A DNA stretch of 64,000 nucleotides from Girardinichthys multiradiatus (lineage: Eukaryota; Chordata; Actinopteri; Cyprinodontiformes; Goodeidae), in assembly GCF_021462225.1 (NCBI RefSeq), contig NC_061817.1, positions 1,141,326-1,205,325 on the forward strand, in the 5' to 3' direction. Each line of letters starts with the position of its first letter. The first letter of the stretch is position 1. Of the stretch, positions 33,350 to 43,064 are shown piece by piece. The notes beneath the pieces are model-generated. The model was not told the DNA's origin, searched no databases, and saw nothing but the letters and a program-made list of their open reading frames with translations. The position numbers and the translations under genes are program-made.

Positions 33350-34318
33350 TAAATATGTTTAGCCTCTTAAATATGATTCTAGGTTATATGGAAGGGGCAA
33401 ACACTTATGCCAGATTGCTTTATATTGATTTTTCATCTGCTTTTAATCATATTCAATCCCATATTTTGGCTGAGAAAAACAGTGTTAATATGGTATCGAC
33501 TCTGGCCTCATCTTTGGCTGATGGACTTCTTAGTTGTAAGATCTCAGCGGATGATTGTCACAGCCAGCATGTGCACTTGTAAATTTTAAAGTTTGCTGAT
33601 GATTCTGATATCTTGTACCTTCTCAGTAGCATTGAACCTAATCACAGGCCAGTGGTAAACGACTTTAGTAAGAGGTGCGAATTATTCTCTTTAAAGATGA
33701 ATTTTTCCAAGACATAGGAAATGGTTATCGATCTTAGGAAAGCTGGCACCGTTGTCCCACCGTGTGTGCTTCTCTGTTGAGAATGTTGAAATTTTGAACC
33801 AATATAAATACCTGAAAACTGTTCTGGATGACAGGCTGATGCTGGAAGCCCATGTTGACTTATTCTGTATGAATGTATTCTTATCTGAAGCTTCATGGTC
33901 TTAATGTAAATTCTAGTTTCATGAGAATGTTTTAATTTTTGTTTTATCGAGTCCTTAGCTTTTGCTTTTATCTGTTGGTTTAGTGTTTTATTTATCAGAA
34001 AACAGGAACAAACTGTTGGGAACTGTTAGGGTGTGCAGCAACATTGCTGGTACATCCTTAAGTGGTCTCACTGACTTGTATAAGGAGAGGTCAGTGAAAA
34101 AGGCCAAACTGATCCTGGCAGATCCAGTCCACCTACTACTGCCTGACAAATGTAAGCTGCCTCCTTCAAGGCGCAGATATCTGCTGCCAAGATTCAGGAG
34201 TAATAGAGTAAAACGTTCATTTATTCCTACAGTGATTAGTTTTTTTAAAAACCAGTTTGATTTTTTTGTTTATGTTGTTTTGTTGCATTCTATCCTTGTG
34301 TTTTACAACTGAATGTGC
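33350..34318 (+). pseudogene. Rex/L2-like reverse transcriptase remnant
   Basis: Contains NTYARLLYIDFSSAFNHIQ (RT motif 3), a FADDSDILYLLSS-like catalytic box at about 33590-33625 (preceded by TTTGCTGATGATTC), and VNDFSKRCELFSLKMNFSKT. Its C-terminal end GTSLSGLTDLYKERSVKKAK...RYLLPRFRSNRVKRSFIPTVI lies in the open frame 33962-34312. Several frame changes are present. The order of motifs is right for a CR1/L2/Rex LINE. Confidence 0.7.
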
Positions 34319-34865
34319 CATAAATGGTCCCTAGGGAACAGTAAAAATTCGTGCCTCTGGAAGAATGGTGAAAAGTCCCATAAACGCACATCTACCTTGT
34401 GGAAGACCTGAAGCTGTTATGCATGTGAAGGCAGATGAGTAAAGACTTTTGGCAATATAGCGTATGTTTGAGCCTGTATGTATAATTGTGAACCTGTGTG
34501 GAAAAGTTCCTGGAAGTTGCATTTTGCGTAATATTACCTGCATCATTAAAAGGTCAACATTAATATGACATTCATGCCAATGATGGATGGATGTTAGCTA
34601 GTATGAGTTTCCAAGAGCCCATTTGAGATAAAAGAACGGAAAAAATTAGGAGTTTTGACAGACGGCATCATCTCCTGTGTCTGTGTATGAAGGGGTTTTA
34701 TTCCAGCGTCTGTCTGCTTTGGGTATGTCTTATCACAGCTCAGGGTTGCTTTTTTTGGAGTGTGCTGTAAGTAGGACACCAAGTTAGTGATCAGAAGGGC
34801 CTCTGCCTTGCTCCCTCGCTCCATCTTTCTCCCGCTTGCACACATACACGAACACACATACACAT
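34319..34865. other. Unassigned, possible trace of a Tc1 3' end
   Basis: CTTGTGGAAGACCTGAAGCTGTTATGCATGTGAAGG at about 34399 resembles the last transposase codons of a Tc1-like element, but the match is short. Nothing else is recognised. Confidence 0.25.
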
Positions 34866-35092
34866 ACTTTGTTGTCTATCTTTACAAGGACCTTGGGTTG
34901 ACTTCAATTTATTTTCCATTTATTTCTGTGGCCTAATCCTAAACCTCACCATTACCAGGACATACCTAACCCTAACCTAAACTCGGTTCACACCTTAGTT
35001 CTAAACCTAACTGCTAACCCAAAAACTGTAATGCTTATGGGACCCAAAGCCTGGGTCCCATAAAGAGCTTTGGGTCCTCACAAATAGTATAT
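34866..35092. repeat. Teleost dispersed repeat with CCTAACCCTAA-like core
   Basis: Reads ACAAGGACCTTGGGTTGACTTC...GTGGCCTAATCCTAAACC...ACCTAACCCTAACC...GGGTCCTCACAAATAG. The ends ACAAGGACC and GGGTCCTCAC are weakly inverted. I recognise the type as a common fish interspersed repeat. It is not a telomere array. Confidence 0.45.
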
Positions 35093-35755
35093 GTTAGAAA
35101 TATGGGCCTTACAATTTACCAAATGCTAGATCACATACACCTACACATTTTCCCTTTGCTTGCCTTTCTGCTTTCCATTCTGTCTTCATAAAACCTCTCT
35201 TACTCAAAGCCTCTCATATTCTCATTCTCTCATGCACACGTCGCATGGCCACAAGAGAGGAAAAAAAAGTGTAAGAAATGAAGAGAAGTAGCGAGATCAA
35301 GAGGAAAGAGGAGGAGGAGGAAACTACATTCCTCCCACACAGCAGAGCAGATATGAGTAATTTTAGATGGGACTAAAAGATGGAAGAATAGTGAGACTGG
35401 AGGAAGAAAGAGAAGAATGACAAAATAGAGTGTGCAATCAGGGAAAGGAAAGAGGAGAGTTATGATACTCTGTCGTAATAATGCCTGATGGCTGCCTGCT
35501 GCATTTTTTTCAATTACTCAGCAAAGTAATGACATTAGAGCTGGTTCTTGTAGTGATTATGAGACTGCTGCTATATGTTCCTATTTAGGTGGACTGCTCT
35601 GGGCCACTGGGATGGACAGGCATAGCTCTATAGGACAATGTGTCTGCCATCTGCACATAATGTAATTGTTTTGTTGTAAGATGAAACAGAAGTGTCTTAT
35701 TAGTTGTCATAAGGTGTAGGTGTAATTAAAAGGTCCACACTATAAATTATAAATG
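35093..35755. other. Unassigned sequence
   Basis: Purine-rich around 35260-35460 (GAGGAAAG-type runs). No element or exon recognised. Confidence 0.3.
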
Positions 35756-35756
35756 G

Positions 35757-35993
35757 TATCGTTGTCCGATGAGCTAACCCCTCCCTCCTACCTCCCCATG
35801 TCTAAAGGGATTGCTCAATCCAGCTCTCCATCTAACGGGTCCGGACTTCCCTAAACCTGAAAGATCTTAGTAAGCTGGTTTACTGAAAGTTCTGTTTAAG
35901 CTGGTGTCGGGAAATGACTCGCCTAGCCTCTGACAACCTTCATCCAAAAGTCTCGTCCTTCTTCAACTGGAGGTCCAGGCAACCGAGTCTATG
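35757..35993 (-). repeat. Partial 3' LTR of the tRNA-Lys element
   Basis: Aligns with 37532-37765 with only a few differences, from TATCGTTGTCCGATGAG to CAACTGGAGGTCCAGGC.ACCGAGT. It diverges at about 35994, where the internal coiled-coil coding sequence begins. It is therefore truncated at its inner (U3) end. Confidence 0.75.
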
Positions 35994-36054
35994 ACTCTGT
36001 CTGACTTCTGACTAACCTTTCTTGGCTCTTTTCCTTCAAAATCCATCTTCCCTG

Positions 36055-36300
36055 TCATTTTGGGTTGGTTACCGGCACTGTTTTCTTTGGCTTCTTGTTC
36101 ATACTGGAAGGTAAGGTCTCTTGCTTTAGTTTGTGTGGGGTCATGTTCCCGGTGGCTTGAGGTGTTGGCCATACGTTGGAGGCTTCCTTTATGGTTCTCG
36201 AGGGCTGCTGATAAGTGGGCTCTCTGCCTGGCAGTCTCTTGCAGTTCTTGTTTGGCCAGAGCAATCTGTTGAAGTATGTCATCCTTCAGCTATGTGATGA
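36055..36300 (-). pseudogene. Coiled-coil end of the gag-like protein
   Basis: Downstream continuation in minus orientation after a TAG at about 36299. The frame reads LKDDILQQIALAKQELQETARQ and RAHLSAALENHKGSLQ, a long heptad-patterned helix, then a hydrophilic tail. It belongs to the same protein as 36484-37215 but is separated by stops and a frame change. Confidence 0.4.
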
Positions 36301-37215
36301 ATGGGGTAATAGTTGGTCCTTGGCTGGGTTCAGTTTTTCTTTGGTCTTGCTCTTGTTCTGACTCGTTGCCCTCTTCTTCACTCTCTGTTTCTTCAGTTAA
36401 ATCATAAGTTGGTATCTCTAAGTGAGCTCTGTGGTCTTTTCTTGGATCCGGTCCGCCAGACTCACTACACTCCTCAAGTAAACTCACTTTTCGCCGTCTT
36501 GGATGGCTCGGAGCCTTTCTTTGAACTGGCTCATCTTTCTGATCTCCATTTCATACTCTTTCAAGCTTGCTGTGGCTCTGGTGTCGGGGTTTGTGAGGTA
36601 CCCATTCGGTCCAGAGTCACTGCACTCCTCAAGCAAACTCTCTTTGTCGTCATCTTGGATGGCTCGGAGCTTTTCTTTGTACTGGCTCATCTTTCTGATC
36701 TCCATTTCATACTCTTTTAACCTTGCCGTGGCTCTGGTGTTGGGGCTTGTGAGGTACCTGTTCAGTCCAGACTCACTGGAAACCATCTTTACGATCGGGT
36801 CATATTTTTCAGATGGACTGTACAGTGACATCAGTTTCCCCAGTCCCCATAGTTCAATGAACCCTGTCCACCACCATAACCATCGACCAATTTCATCCTT
36901 CCTCCGGACTGCCTTGGGGCATGGTACCATGACAAGTCTATATCCATATTTTATCTCTGAACAATAAACTATGTCATCTCTTTGGAGGTGATCTGTTAGC
37001 TCACTCTCTAGTGCTTCTTTCGATTGCTCTTTGTTGAAACTGAAGAACATTTTCTTTACCGATGAAGCCCATGTTGAATATCCGTCCCCACCTAACAGCA
37101 CCTCGGTAGGTATGCGGTGTAGCTCTAACTGTGTTGATGTCGGTTGTTCTGTTGACGGGAGTGGTCCTTCAGCTCCCCGCTCCGTCCATTCCTGCGTTTC
37201 ACTCTCTTCATCCAT
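36290..37215 (-). pseudogene. Gag-like protein with duplicated module (unrecognised family)
   Basis: The frame starts at MDEESETQEWTERGAEG (ATG at about 37215), roughly 300 bases after the primer site. Order: acidic N-terminus; RIPTEVLLGGDGYSTWASSVKKMF; a Trp-rich hydrophobic patch GRWLWWWTGFIELWGLGKLM; then a 52-residue module (YLTSPNTRATARLKEYEMEI, RKMSQYKEKLRAIQ, LLEECSDSG) repeated in tandem. After the second module a one-base deletion near 36480 shifts the frame, which continues as LLEECSESGGPDPRKDHRAH and a very acidic stretch. Position indicates gag. No zinc knuckle is visible, and I cannot match it to a known retroviral family. Confidence 0.5.
36439..36755 (-). repeat. 156-bp in-frame tandem duplication
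   Basis: Two copies of a 156-base unit (52 codons), anchored by GAGGTACC at 36595 and 36751 on the plus strand, plus the start of a third. Copies are roughly 90% alike by eye. It lies inside the gag-like coding sequence. Confidence 0.8.
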
Positions 37216-37511
37216 CACTATGTCTTTGTCGTCTGGAGTTGTCCGTCTCCAAAGCCTCTCGAGGATCCTTCGAGTAGGGATGGATTAAGACTATTTGGCT
37301 ACTAGCTTTACTGTCTGGGTTTGGTCATTCTACCCTCAATAAAGCCCTATCCTCACCTGCACGCTTATGCAGTTACTGCGAGGGTTGTGACTGACAGTCT
37401 TATAAGTCACAGACAACCTTACTCCCTTTCAGGCTGTCGGTCCGAGGTACTCAGGCAGAGACGTCCTTCTGCTGAGCATCCTTCTTCTGGGGCCCCTTTA
37501 TCTCTTTCAGG

Positions 37512-37529
37512 GTCCCTGTTCGGGCGCCA
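37512..37529 (-). promoter_or_regulatory. Primer-binding site complementary to tRNA-Lys(UUU)
   Basis: The minus strand reads TGGCGCCCGAACAGGGAC, an 18/18 complement to the 3' end of vertebrate tRNA-Lys(UUU). Two bases separate it from the LTR end ...CAACGATA. This is the same primer class that lentiviruses use, but the adjoining protein shows no lentiviral feature. Confidence 0.85.
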
Positions 37530-38130
37530 CCTATCGTTGTCCGATGAGTTAACCCCTCCCTCCTACTTCCCCATGTCTAAAGGGATTGCTCAATCCAGCT
37601 CTCCATCTAACGGGTCCGGACTTCCCTGAACCTGAAAGATCTTACTAAGCAGGTTTACTGAAAGTTCTGTTTAAGCTGGTGTCGGGAAATGACTCGCCTA
37701 GCCTCTGACAACCTTCATCCAAAAGTCTCGCATTTCTTCAACTGGAGGTCCAGGCGACCGAGTAGCCTATCGCAGTCATCCACACCTTCGACAGTCACTT
37801 TTGTTCACGGCTGCTCATTCCCTAATTTACAACTGGCTCTTGGTATATGGGCTAGGTTAATTTTAGTGGCTCGGAACGAGCCCCAAGGTCACTGTTTTAA
37901 CAAACTTGACTAAGGCAACCTATAAAAACCTCCTAAAATATCTTAGAACCAGGCAACAAAACGTTTTACCACCAATGAAAAACCAACAATACGGTGACTC
38001 AAATAATTGAATGTCCACGATTTAACTAGAATTTTATATGCTTTCTTTAATTAGTAACGCTTTTGCAGGGGTCAGTAACAGCTAATATGTGGCTCCACAC
38101 AGGCCTCTCCAGTCTCTCAGCCCCAGAATA
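37530..38130 (-). repeat. 5' LTR of the tRNA-Lys element (outer edge uncertain)
   Basis: Inner part 37532-37765 is duplicated at 35757-35993. The outer part continues through 37.8-38.1 kb without a second copy in this window, so the U3 boundary cannot be set. Confidence 0.55.
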
Positions 38131-38629
38131 TGAGAACATGCTTGTTTCACTCCCCACTGCCTTAACTGTGTGGTTTAATAATTATTGCATGGATTACACA
38201 TAAGGATATAAGGATATTTATTGTAACTTTTATGGAGTTAACTGTGAGCAGTTACTAAATGTTGCATGGATTACATGGAAAGATCTCACCTTATTTTGAC
38301 AATGGTCTGCAACCAAGTAGTGACTTTTAATCCTGAAAAGAGTTTGCCTTTTCCACACATTCATAATGCAGTAATATGCAATTTGTTTCACCCACACCAG
38401 TGAACACATCATGGGCAAAGTGAAGATCAAGTTTTACATGTGAGACAGACTGGCTACTGTGGCTGTGTTTGGTTAGCTCTCAAAGCATCAACTCTGGCAC
38501 CACGAACAGTTTCTGTCCTGGCAGGACCTCTTTGCTGGACAAGGCTAATTTTGTCAGGCGTAGATTGCATCCTCACGGAGACCAGGAACCAATGAAAATG
38601 TTTTGGACATCATGTTTTAAATGTCAACT
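38131..38629. other. Unassigned sequence
   Basis: Nothing recognised between the LTR element and the Tc1 target site. Confidence 0.3.
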
Positions 38630-39903
38630 TACAGGGGATGGACAATGAAATTGAAACACCTGTCATTTTAGTGTGGGAGGTTTCATGGCTAAATTGTACC
38701 AGCCTGGTAGCCAGTCTTCATTGATTGCACATTGCACCAGTAAGAGCAGAGTGTGAAGGTTCAATTAGCAGGGTAAGAGCACAGTTTTGCTCAAAATATT
38801 GAAATGCACACAACATTATGGGTGACATACCAGAGTTCAAAAGAGGACAAATTGTTGGTGCACGTCTTGCTGGCGCATCTGTGACCAAGACAACAAGTCT
38901 TTGTGATGTATCAAGAGCCACGGTATCCTGGGTAATGTCAGCATACCACCAAGAAGGACGAACCACATCCAACAGGATTAACTGTGGACGCAAGAGGAAG
39001 CTGTCTGAAAGGGATATTCGGGTGCTAACCCGGATTGTATTGAAAAAACATAAAACCACGGCTGCCCAAATCACGGCAGAATTAAATGTGCACCTCAACT
39101 CTCCTGTTTCCACCAGAACTGTCCGTCGGGAGCTCTATAGGGTCAATATACATAGTCGGGCTGCTATAGCCAAACCTTTGGTCACTCATGCCAATGCCAA
39201 ACGTCGGTTTCAATGGTGCAAGGAGCGGCAATCTTGAGCTGTGGACATTGTGAAACATGTATTGTTCTCTGATGAGTCCACCTTTACTGTTTTCCCCACA
39301 TCCGAGAGAGTTACGGTGTGGAGAAGCCCCAAATAAGCGTACCACCCAGACTGTTGCATGCCCAGAGTGAAGCATGGGAGTGGATCACTGATGGTTTGGG
39401 CTACCATATCATGGCATTCCCTTGGCCCAATACTTGTGCTAGATGGGCGCGTCACTGCCAAGGAATACCGAACCATTCTTGAGGACCATGTGCATCCAAT
39501 GGTTCAAACATTGTATCCTGGAGGCGGTGCCGTGTATCAGGATGACAATGCACCAATACACACAGCAAGACTGGTGAAAGATTGGTTTGATGAACATGAA
39601 AGTGAAGTTGAACATCTCCCATGGCCTGCACAGTCACCAGATCTAAATATTATTGAGCCACTTTGGGGTGTTTTGGAGGAGTGAGTCAGGAAACGTTTTC
39701 CTCCACCAGTATCACGTAGTGACCTGGCCACTATCCTGCAAGAAGAATGGCTTAAAATCCCTCTGACCACTGTGCAGGACTTGTATATGTCATTCCCAAG
39801 ATGAATTGATGCTAAATTGGAAGCAAAAGGAGGCCCTACACCATACTAATAAATTATTGTGGTCTAAAACCAGGTGTTTCAGTTTCATTGTCCAACCCCT
39901 GTA
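38630..39903 (+). mobile_element. Tc1-like element, family II copy B (full length)
   Basis: Spans 38632-39901 (1,270 bp), flanked by TA on both sides. The ends are inverted repeats: CAGGGGATGGACAATGAAAT and, reverse-complemented from the right, CAGGGGTTGGACAATGAAAC. This is the only copy of family II in the window with both ends and no large deletion. Confidence 0.95.
38818..39849 (+). pseudogene. Family II Tc1 transposase, copy B, four in-frame stops
   Basis: One continuous frame of about 343 codons from MGDIPEFKRGQIV to GGPTPY, with no frameshift. It is interrupted by TGA at 39235, TAA at 39334, TGA at 39682 and TGA at 39802. The first replaces TGG (copy C) and is shared with copy A; the second replaces GAA. 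The last two are probably CGA-to-TGA changes (copy C has CGA at the third site). The catalytic residues are still present in LFSDESTF, YQDDNAPIH and SPDLNIIEP. The N-terminal HTH and GRKRKLSERD linker are complete. Confidence 0.9.
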
Positions 39904-40115
39904 GTTTTACTTAACCTACTCATGTTTGACTACAACAATAAAACCTTATAACTTTCCAATAAATAAAAAGTGAGATTAACACTGAAATGACACATACTTA
40001 CTCTCCCATCTTCCTGTTGATGGATTTATTCCTGTGACTTGCAAAACTATTCACACTCCGTTGAACCTTTTCACAATACAACCACAACTCTCAGTTTGTT
40101 TTATTTTATTTTAGT
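39904..40115. other. Unassigned, possible transposon end
   Basis: TGCAAAACTATTCACACTCCGTTGAACCTTTTCACA at about 40041 resembles the terminus of a Tc1-like family (TATTCATACCCCTTGAACTTTTTCACA type). Only the end is visible. Confidence 0.3.
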
Positions 40116-40116
40116 T

Positions 40117-40462
40117 CCAAAATAGTGACCCAAATACAGACTCAGAGTCAAATGGCAATTGTTCTGGTTTAATTAATGGCTGGAAAATAGGCTGATGAAG
40201 CTTGTCAACACCAGACGAGGGCTGAAGGACAGGCGAAGCTGGGTCTAAAGACAGAGAACACAAGATTAGAATATTTCAAAATTTCTTTAAACATTTTTTA
40301 GCTAGATAGGAGGCCAGGACTAACTGCGTCACTGAAGATTTGGCAACGAGTGGATGTAGACCCGGGGTAGGTGGTGATAGAAAACAGCTGCACCTTCTTC
40401 CAGCCAATCAGATGCCGCTTCCGTAGACAAGGAGGAGCCCGCCTAGATAGTTGGCCTCCATC
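40117..40462 (-). repeat. 3' LTR of the degenerate Gypsy element
   Basis: Pairs with 43078-43440. Shared landmarks are GAGTCAAATGGCAATTGTT, GGTTTAATTAATGGCTGG, TTAGCTAGATAGGAGGCC, and CGCCTAGATAGTTGGCC. The terminal bases beyond these matches are lost or changed on both ends. Confidence 0.75.
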
Positions 40463-40810
40463 CTCAGCCATGGTGGGCCACCAAAATCGCTGTTGAAGGA
40501 GTGTCAGGGTCTTGTTGATCTCTGGAGGACATGTTATGTGGGTGGAATGTCCTCCGTGAAAGACCTAAGAACAAACGGACTCTGGCACAAACAGATGGTT
40601 AGCTGGGCCATTACCTGGGTCAGGGTACAGTTTCTGGGCTTCTTTAACTGCTGTCTCAATCTCCCAGGTAATGGTGGCTGTCACACAGGAAGGAGGGAGG
40701 ACGGATTCTGGCTCCCCTAAGTCCTTAGGGGAAGAGAAGTACTGGCGGGATAGTGCATCTGGCTTAGCATTTCTTAGTAAGGGTGAGGTTGAATCTGGTA
40801 AGAATAGTGC

Positions 40811-41008
40811 TCACCTTGCTTGATGAGGGTTGAGCCTCCTAGCTGACCTGATATAAGACAGATTCTTATGATCAGTCCAGATAGAAAATGACTGCTCTGT
40901 TCCCTCCAGCCAGTGGCGCCATTCCTCTAATGCCAAATTCACAGCCAACAATGCACAATCCCCAATGGACGTTCTGCAGAGGTTAATTTGTGAGGAAAAT
41001 AAGCACAC
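40811..41008 (-). pseudogene. Gypsy RNase H fragment
   Basis: The minus frame contains [22 protein letters not shown], then [25 protein letters not shown]. This corresponds to RNase H residues [18 protein letters not shown]...WTDHKNL in the better copy at 18.7-18.85 kb. The nearby minus-strand RT is readable only in scraps. Confidence 0.8.
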
Positions 41009-41923
41009 GGGTGTAGCTTAGAGTCACAGGCTGAACCTTGAAATAGAACAGCACCTACCCCTGTGGCTGAGACATCCACCTCCACCACAAACTGTGTGTT
41101 TGGGTCTGGCTGAATCAATATGGGGGCAGAAGTGAACTGGGATTCTTGAACTGGGAGTCTTGAAGGCTGAATTTGCCTTTGCAGACCACTTAAAGGGCAT
41201 GGAAGGGGAGGTGAGAGCTGTTAGGGGGGACTATTATTTCTTATAAATCTCCTGTAAAAGTTAGCGAAACCTAAAAATCTCTCAATGTTTTTTCTGGAAA
41301 TGGGAGTGGGTCAGTCAGTGATTGCTTTACTTTGGCTGTGTCCATGTGCATTCTCCACTCTGAAAACACATAACCAAAGCACGACACTTTAGAAACATGA
41401 AACTCACATTTCTCCAACTTCACAAACAGTCTGTAGCCTCTGCAGTACAGAAGACACGTTTCTGGTGGTCAAATATGTTCTTGGAAAACACAAGTATGTC
41501 GTCTAAATATACAACAACAAAGCACTTTAAGAAGTCACACAGGACATCATTGACTAAAGTCTGAAACACCGCATTAGTGCATTAGTGAGGCCAAACGGCA
41601 TTACCAAGTATTCAAAATGGCCTAGTGGTGTGTTGAATGCCATGTTCCACTCTTCATCCTTCTTTATACGGACAAGATGGTGGGCATTTTTAAGGTCCAA
41701 CTTGGTAAAAACGGTTGCCTCAGACAGAGGTGTGAAAGTGGAGTCAAGGACCGGAAGAGGGTACTTGTTTTTTTACTGGCATGTTATTTAACCCCCTGAA
41801 ATCTATACAAGATTAAAGGCAACCATTCTTTTTGTTTACAAAGAAGAATCCAGCACCAACTGTAGAGGAAGATTGATGGATCATTTCTGCTGCCAGGGAC
41901 TCCTTGGTGTATTTCTCCGTAGC

Positions 41924-42214
41924 CTACCTTTCTGGTCTGGACAGATAGTACAAGTGACTGCAGGCCAAGGTGGCTCCATGCAGCAACTCGATAGAACAGT
42001 CGTATGGCCTGTGGGGGGGCAAAGATAGAGCACTGTCTTTAGAAAACACAATGGTGTTTAACGGTTGGTCCAAGGGCATGAGAGTTAAGGACAGTTCTTT
42101 GGCTAGGTTCAGGTCAATAAAACTTTCATCAGCTAGTGAGAGAGCCTGATCCTGGAGAATTAATGTGAATGGCAATGAGCCAGGTCTCAGGGAGACTCGG
42201 TAGAACTCTGACAT
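41924..42214 (-). pseudogene. Gypsy protease/RT-start fragment
   Basis: A minus frame of 96 codons. [21 protein letters not shown] is a diverged aspartic protease segment (usual DSGAxxxFID changed, catalytic Asp not identifiable). It is followed by [16 protein letters not shown], which matches the RT entrance PxHRPYDCxIDLxPG. Degenerate. Confidence 0.65.
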
Positions 42215-42216
42215 AT

Positions 42217-42918
42217 TCAGGAGGAAAAGGGGTGGGTTGTCAGGAGACCTGAGTGAGACATACCTAAGGTTGAGTGGAAGGCATGCTCACAGCGCCACTC
42301 TCGGAGCCTATTGTCAATAGGGATCACTAGGTCTATCAGATCATTGAGGTTCTTCGGATAACCATGGGTTGTCAGTATATCCTTAATATTTTCATTAAGG
42401 GACAATTGGAAGGTGGCGAAAAGCGCCTTGTCATTCCACCCATTCCTTGTGGCTTGCGTCCAAAATCCAATGGAAAACTCCTCACACTGTCTGCCTTGCT
42501 GGAGCTTCATGAGGCTGTTAGGTGAATCCCGGCATGGTATTGGATGGTTGAAAACTTTTATCTCATCAGTGAAGTCCTTATAGGTTAGGCAGATGTCGCG
42601 GCTGCATACCGTTATTCCCCAGTTTTGGGCGGATCCTCTCAGAAGATTCAAGAAGAAGGCAATACGTGACCACTCCGAAAGGTAGGTGATTGGCTATTGT
42701 TCAAAAACTGAGCACTGTGTAAGAAAGACTTGGCAGGATCCGAAGTCTAAAGCATAGGGCTCAGAGGCAGGAACAAACAGCTCTCTGAGGGACTGATTTT
42801 CAGGCTGAGGTTGCAAAGTTGAATACATGATATTGACCTGGGATAGTTGGTTGGGCAAATGAGCCAGCTGAACTGTAAGTTCCCATAGCTGTAACGTGTA
42901 GTCCTTGGTTGCTGTCAT
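42217..42918 (-). pseudogene. Gypsy gag fragments
   Basis: Two minus frames. 42694-42918 holds the N-terminal helical part and AFLTQC-like QVFLTQCSVFE. 42217-42651 holds the capsid-like region with SLMKLQQGRQCEEFSIGFWT and GWNDKALFATFQLSLNENIKD, then NLNDLIDLVIPIDNRLREWR. The order matches Sushi-type gag proteins. A stop/frame break separates them near 42660-42690. Confidence 0.75.
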
Positions 42919-43064
42919 TTAGGCTCTGAAGCTGCTGTTCTTGTTGTCCGAGCCTTATCCCCTTGTTAGCAACGGCTCTCTGTAAAGTGCTGACGATATC
43001 CGGTGGAGTAGGTTAAGAAGGAGCTGAGCCCATGTCTGCTGGGTCCATGTTGGCCAGAGCTTTC

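Larger units (their letters stand above)
30780..34318 (+). mobile_element. Degenerate Rex/L2-like LINE interrupted by Harbinger
   Basis: Pieces in order along the plus strand are: the endonuclease-RT linker (30780-31157, with VWEGVKSMM and EELSGFRNVCTAVTESI-like stretches); continuation at 32926-33183 (a QLADIF...LFNRLIWS stretch, an LDPLQFA block, RSGRGVDDAEGTL); and RT and C-terminus at 33350-34318. A Harbinger element (31160-32922) and a short minus-strand LINE end (33184-33340) interrupt it. Many stops and frame changes mark an old copy. Confidence 0.65.
35757..38130 (-). mobile_element. LTR retroelement with tRNA-Lys primer site and gag-like protein
   Basis: A minus-strand unit. The 5' LTR ends at about 37531. 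It is followed by an exact 18-base tRNA-Lys(UUU) primer-binding site and a leader of some 300 bases. A gag-like frame follows (37215 down to about 36000 with breaks), then a partial 3' LTR (about 35757-35993) that matches 37532-37765 closely. Protease, RT, integrase and envelope are absent, so a large deletion joins gag to the inside of the 3' LTR. The outer end of the 5' LTR is not resolved (somewhere near 38.0-38.2 kb). Confidence 0.65.

Noticed and set aside
34966..34985. CCTAACCCTAACC as interstitial telomere repeat
   Set aside because: Only a couple of imperfect units inside a known type of dispersed fish repeat.
37512..37529. tRNA-Lys sequence as part of a tRNA gene
   Set aside because: Only the 3' 18 bases including CCA are present, next to an LTR. 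Genomic vertebrate tRNA genes do not encode CCA.
37512..37529. Lentivirus origin from the tRNA-Lys primer site
   Set aside because: Primer usage alone is not diagnostic, and the neighbouring protein has no lentiviral features.
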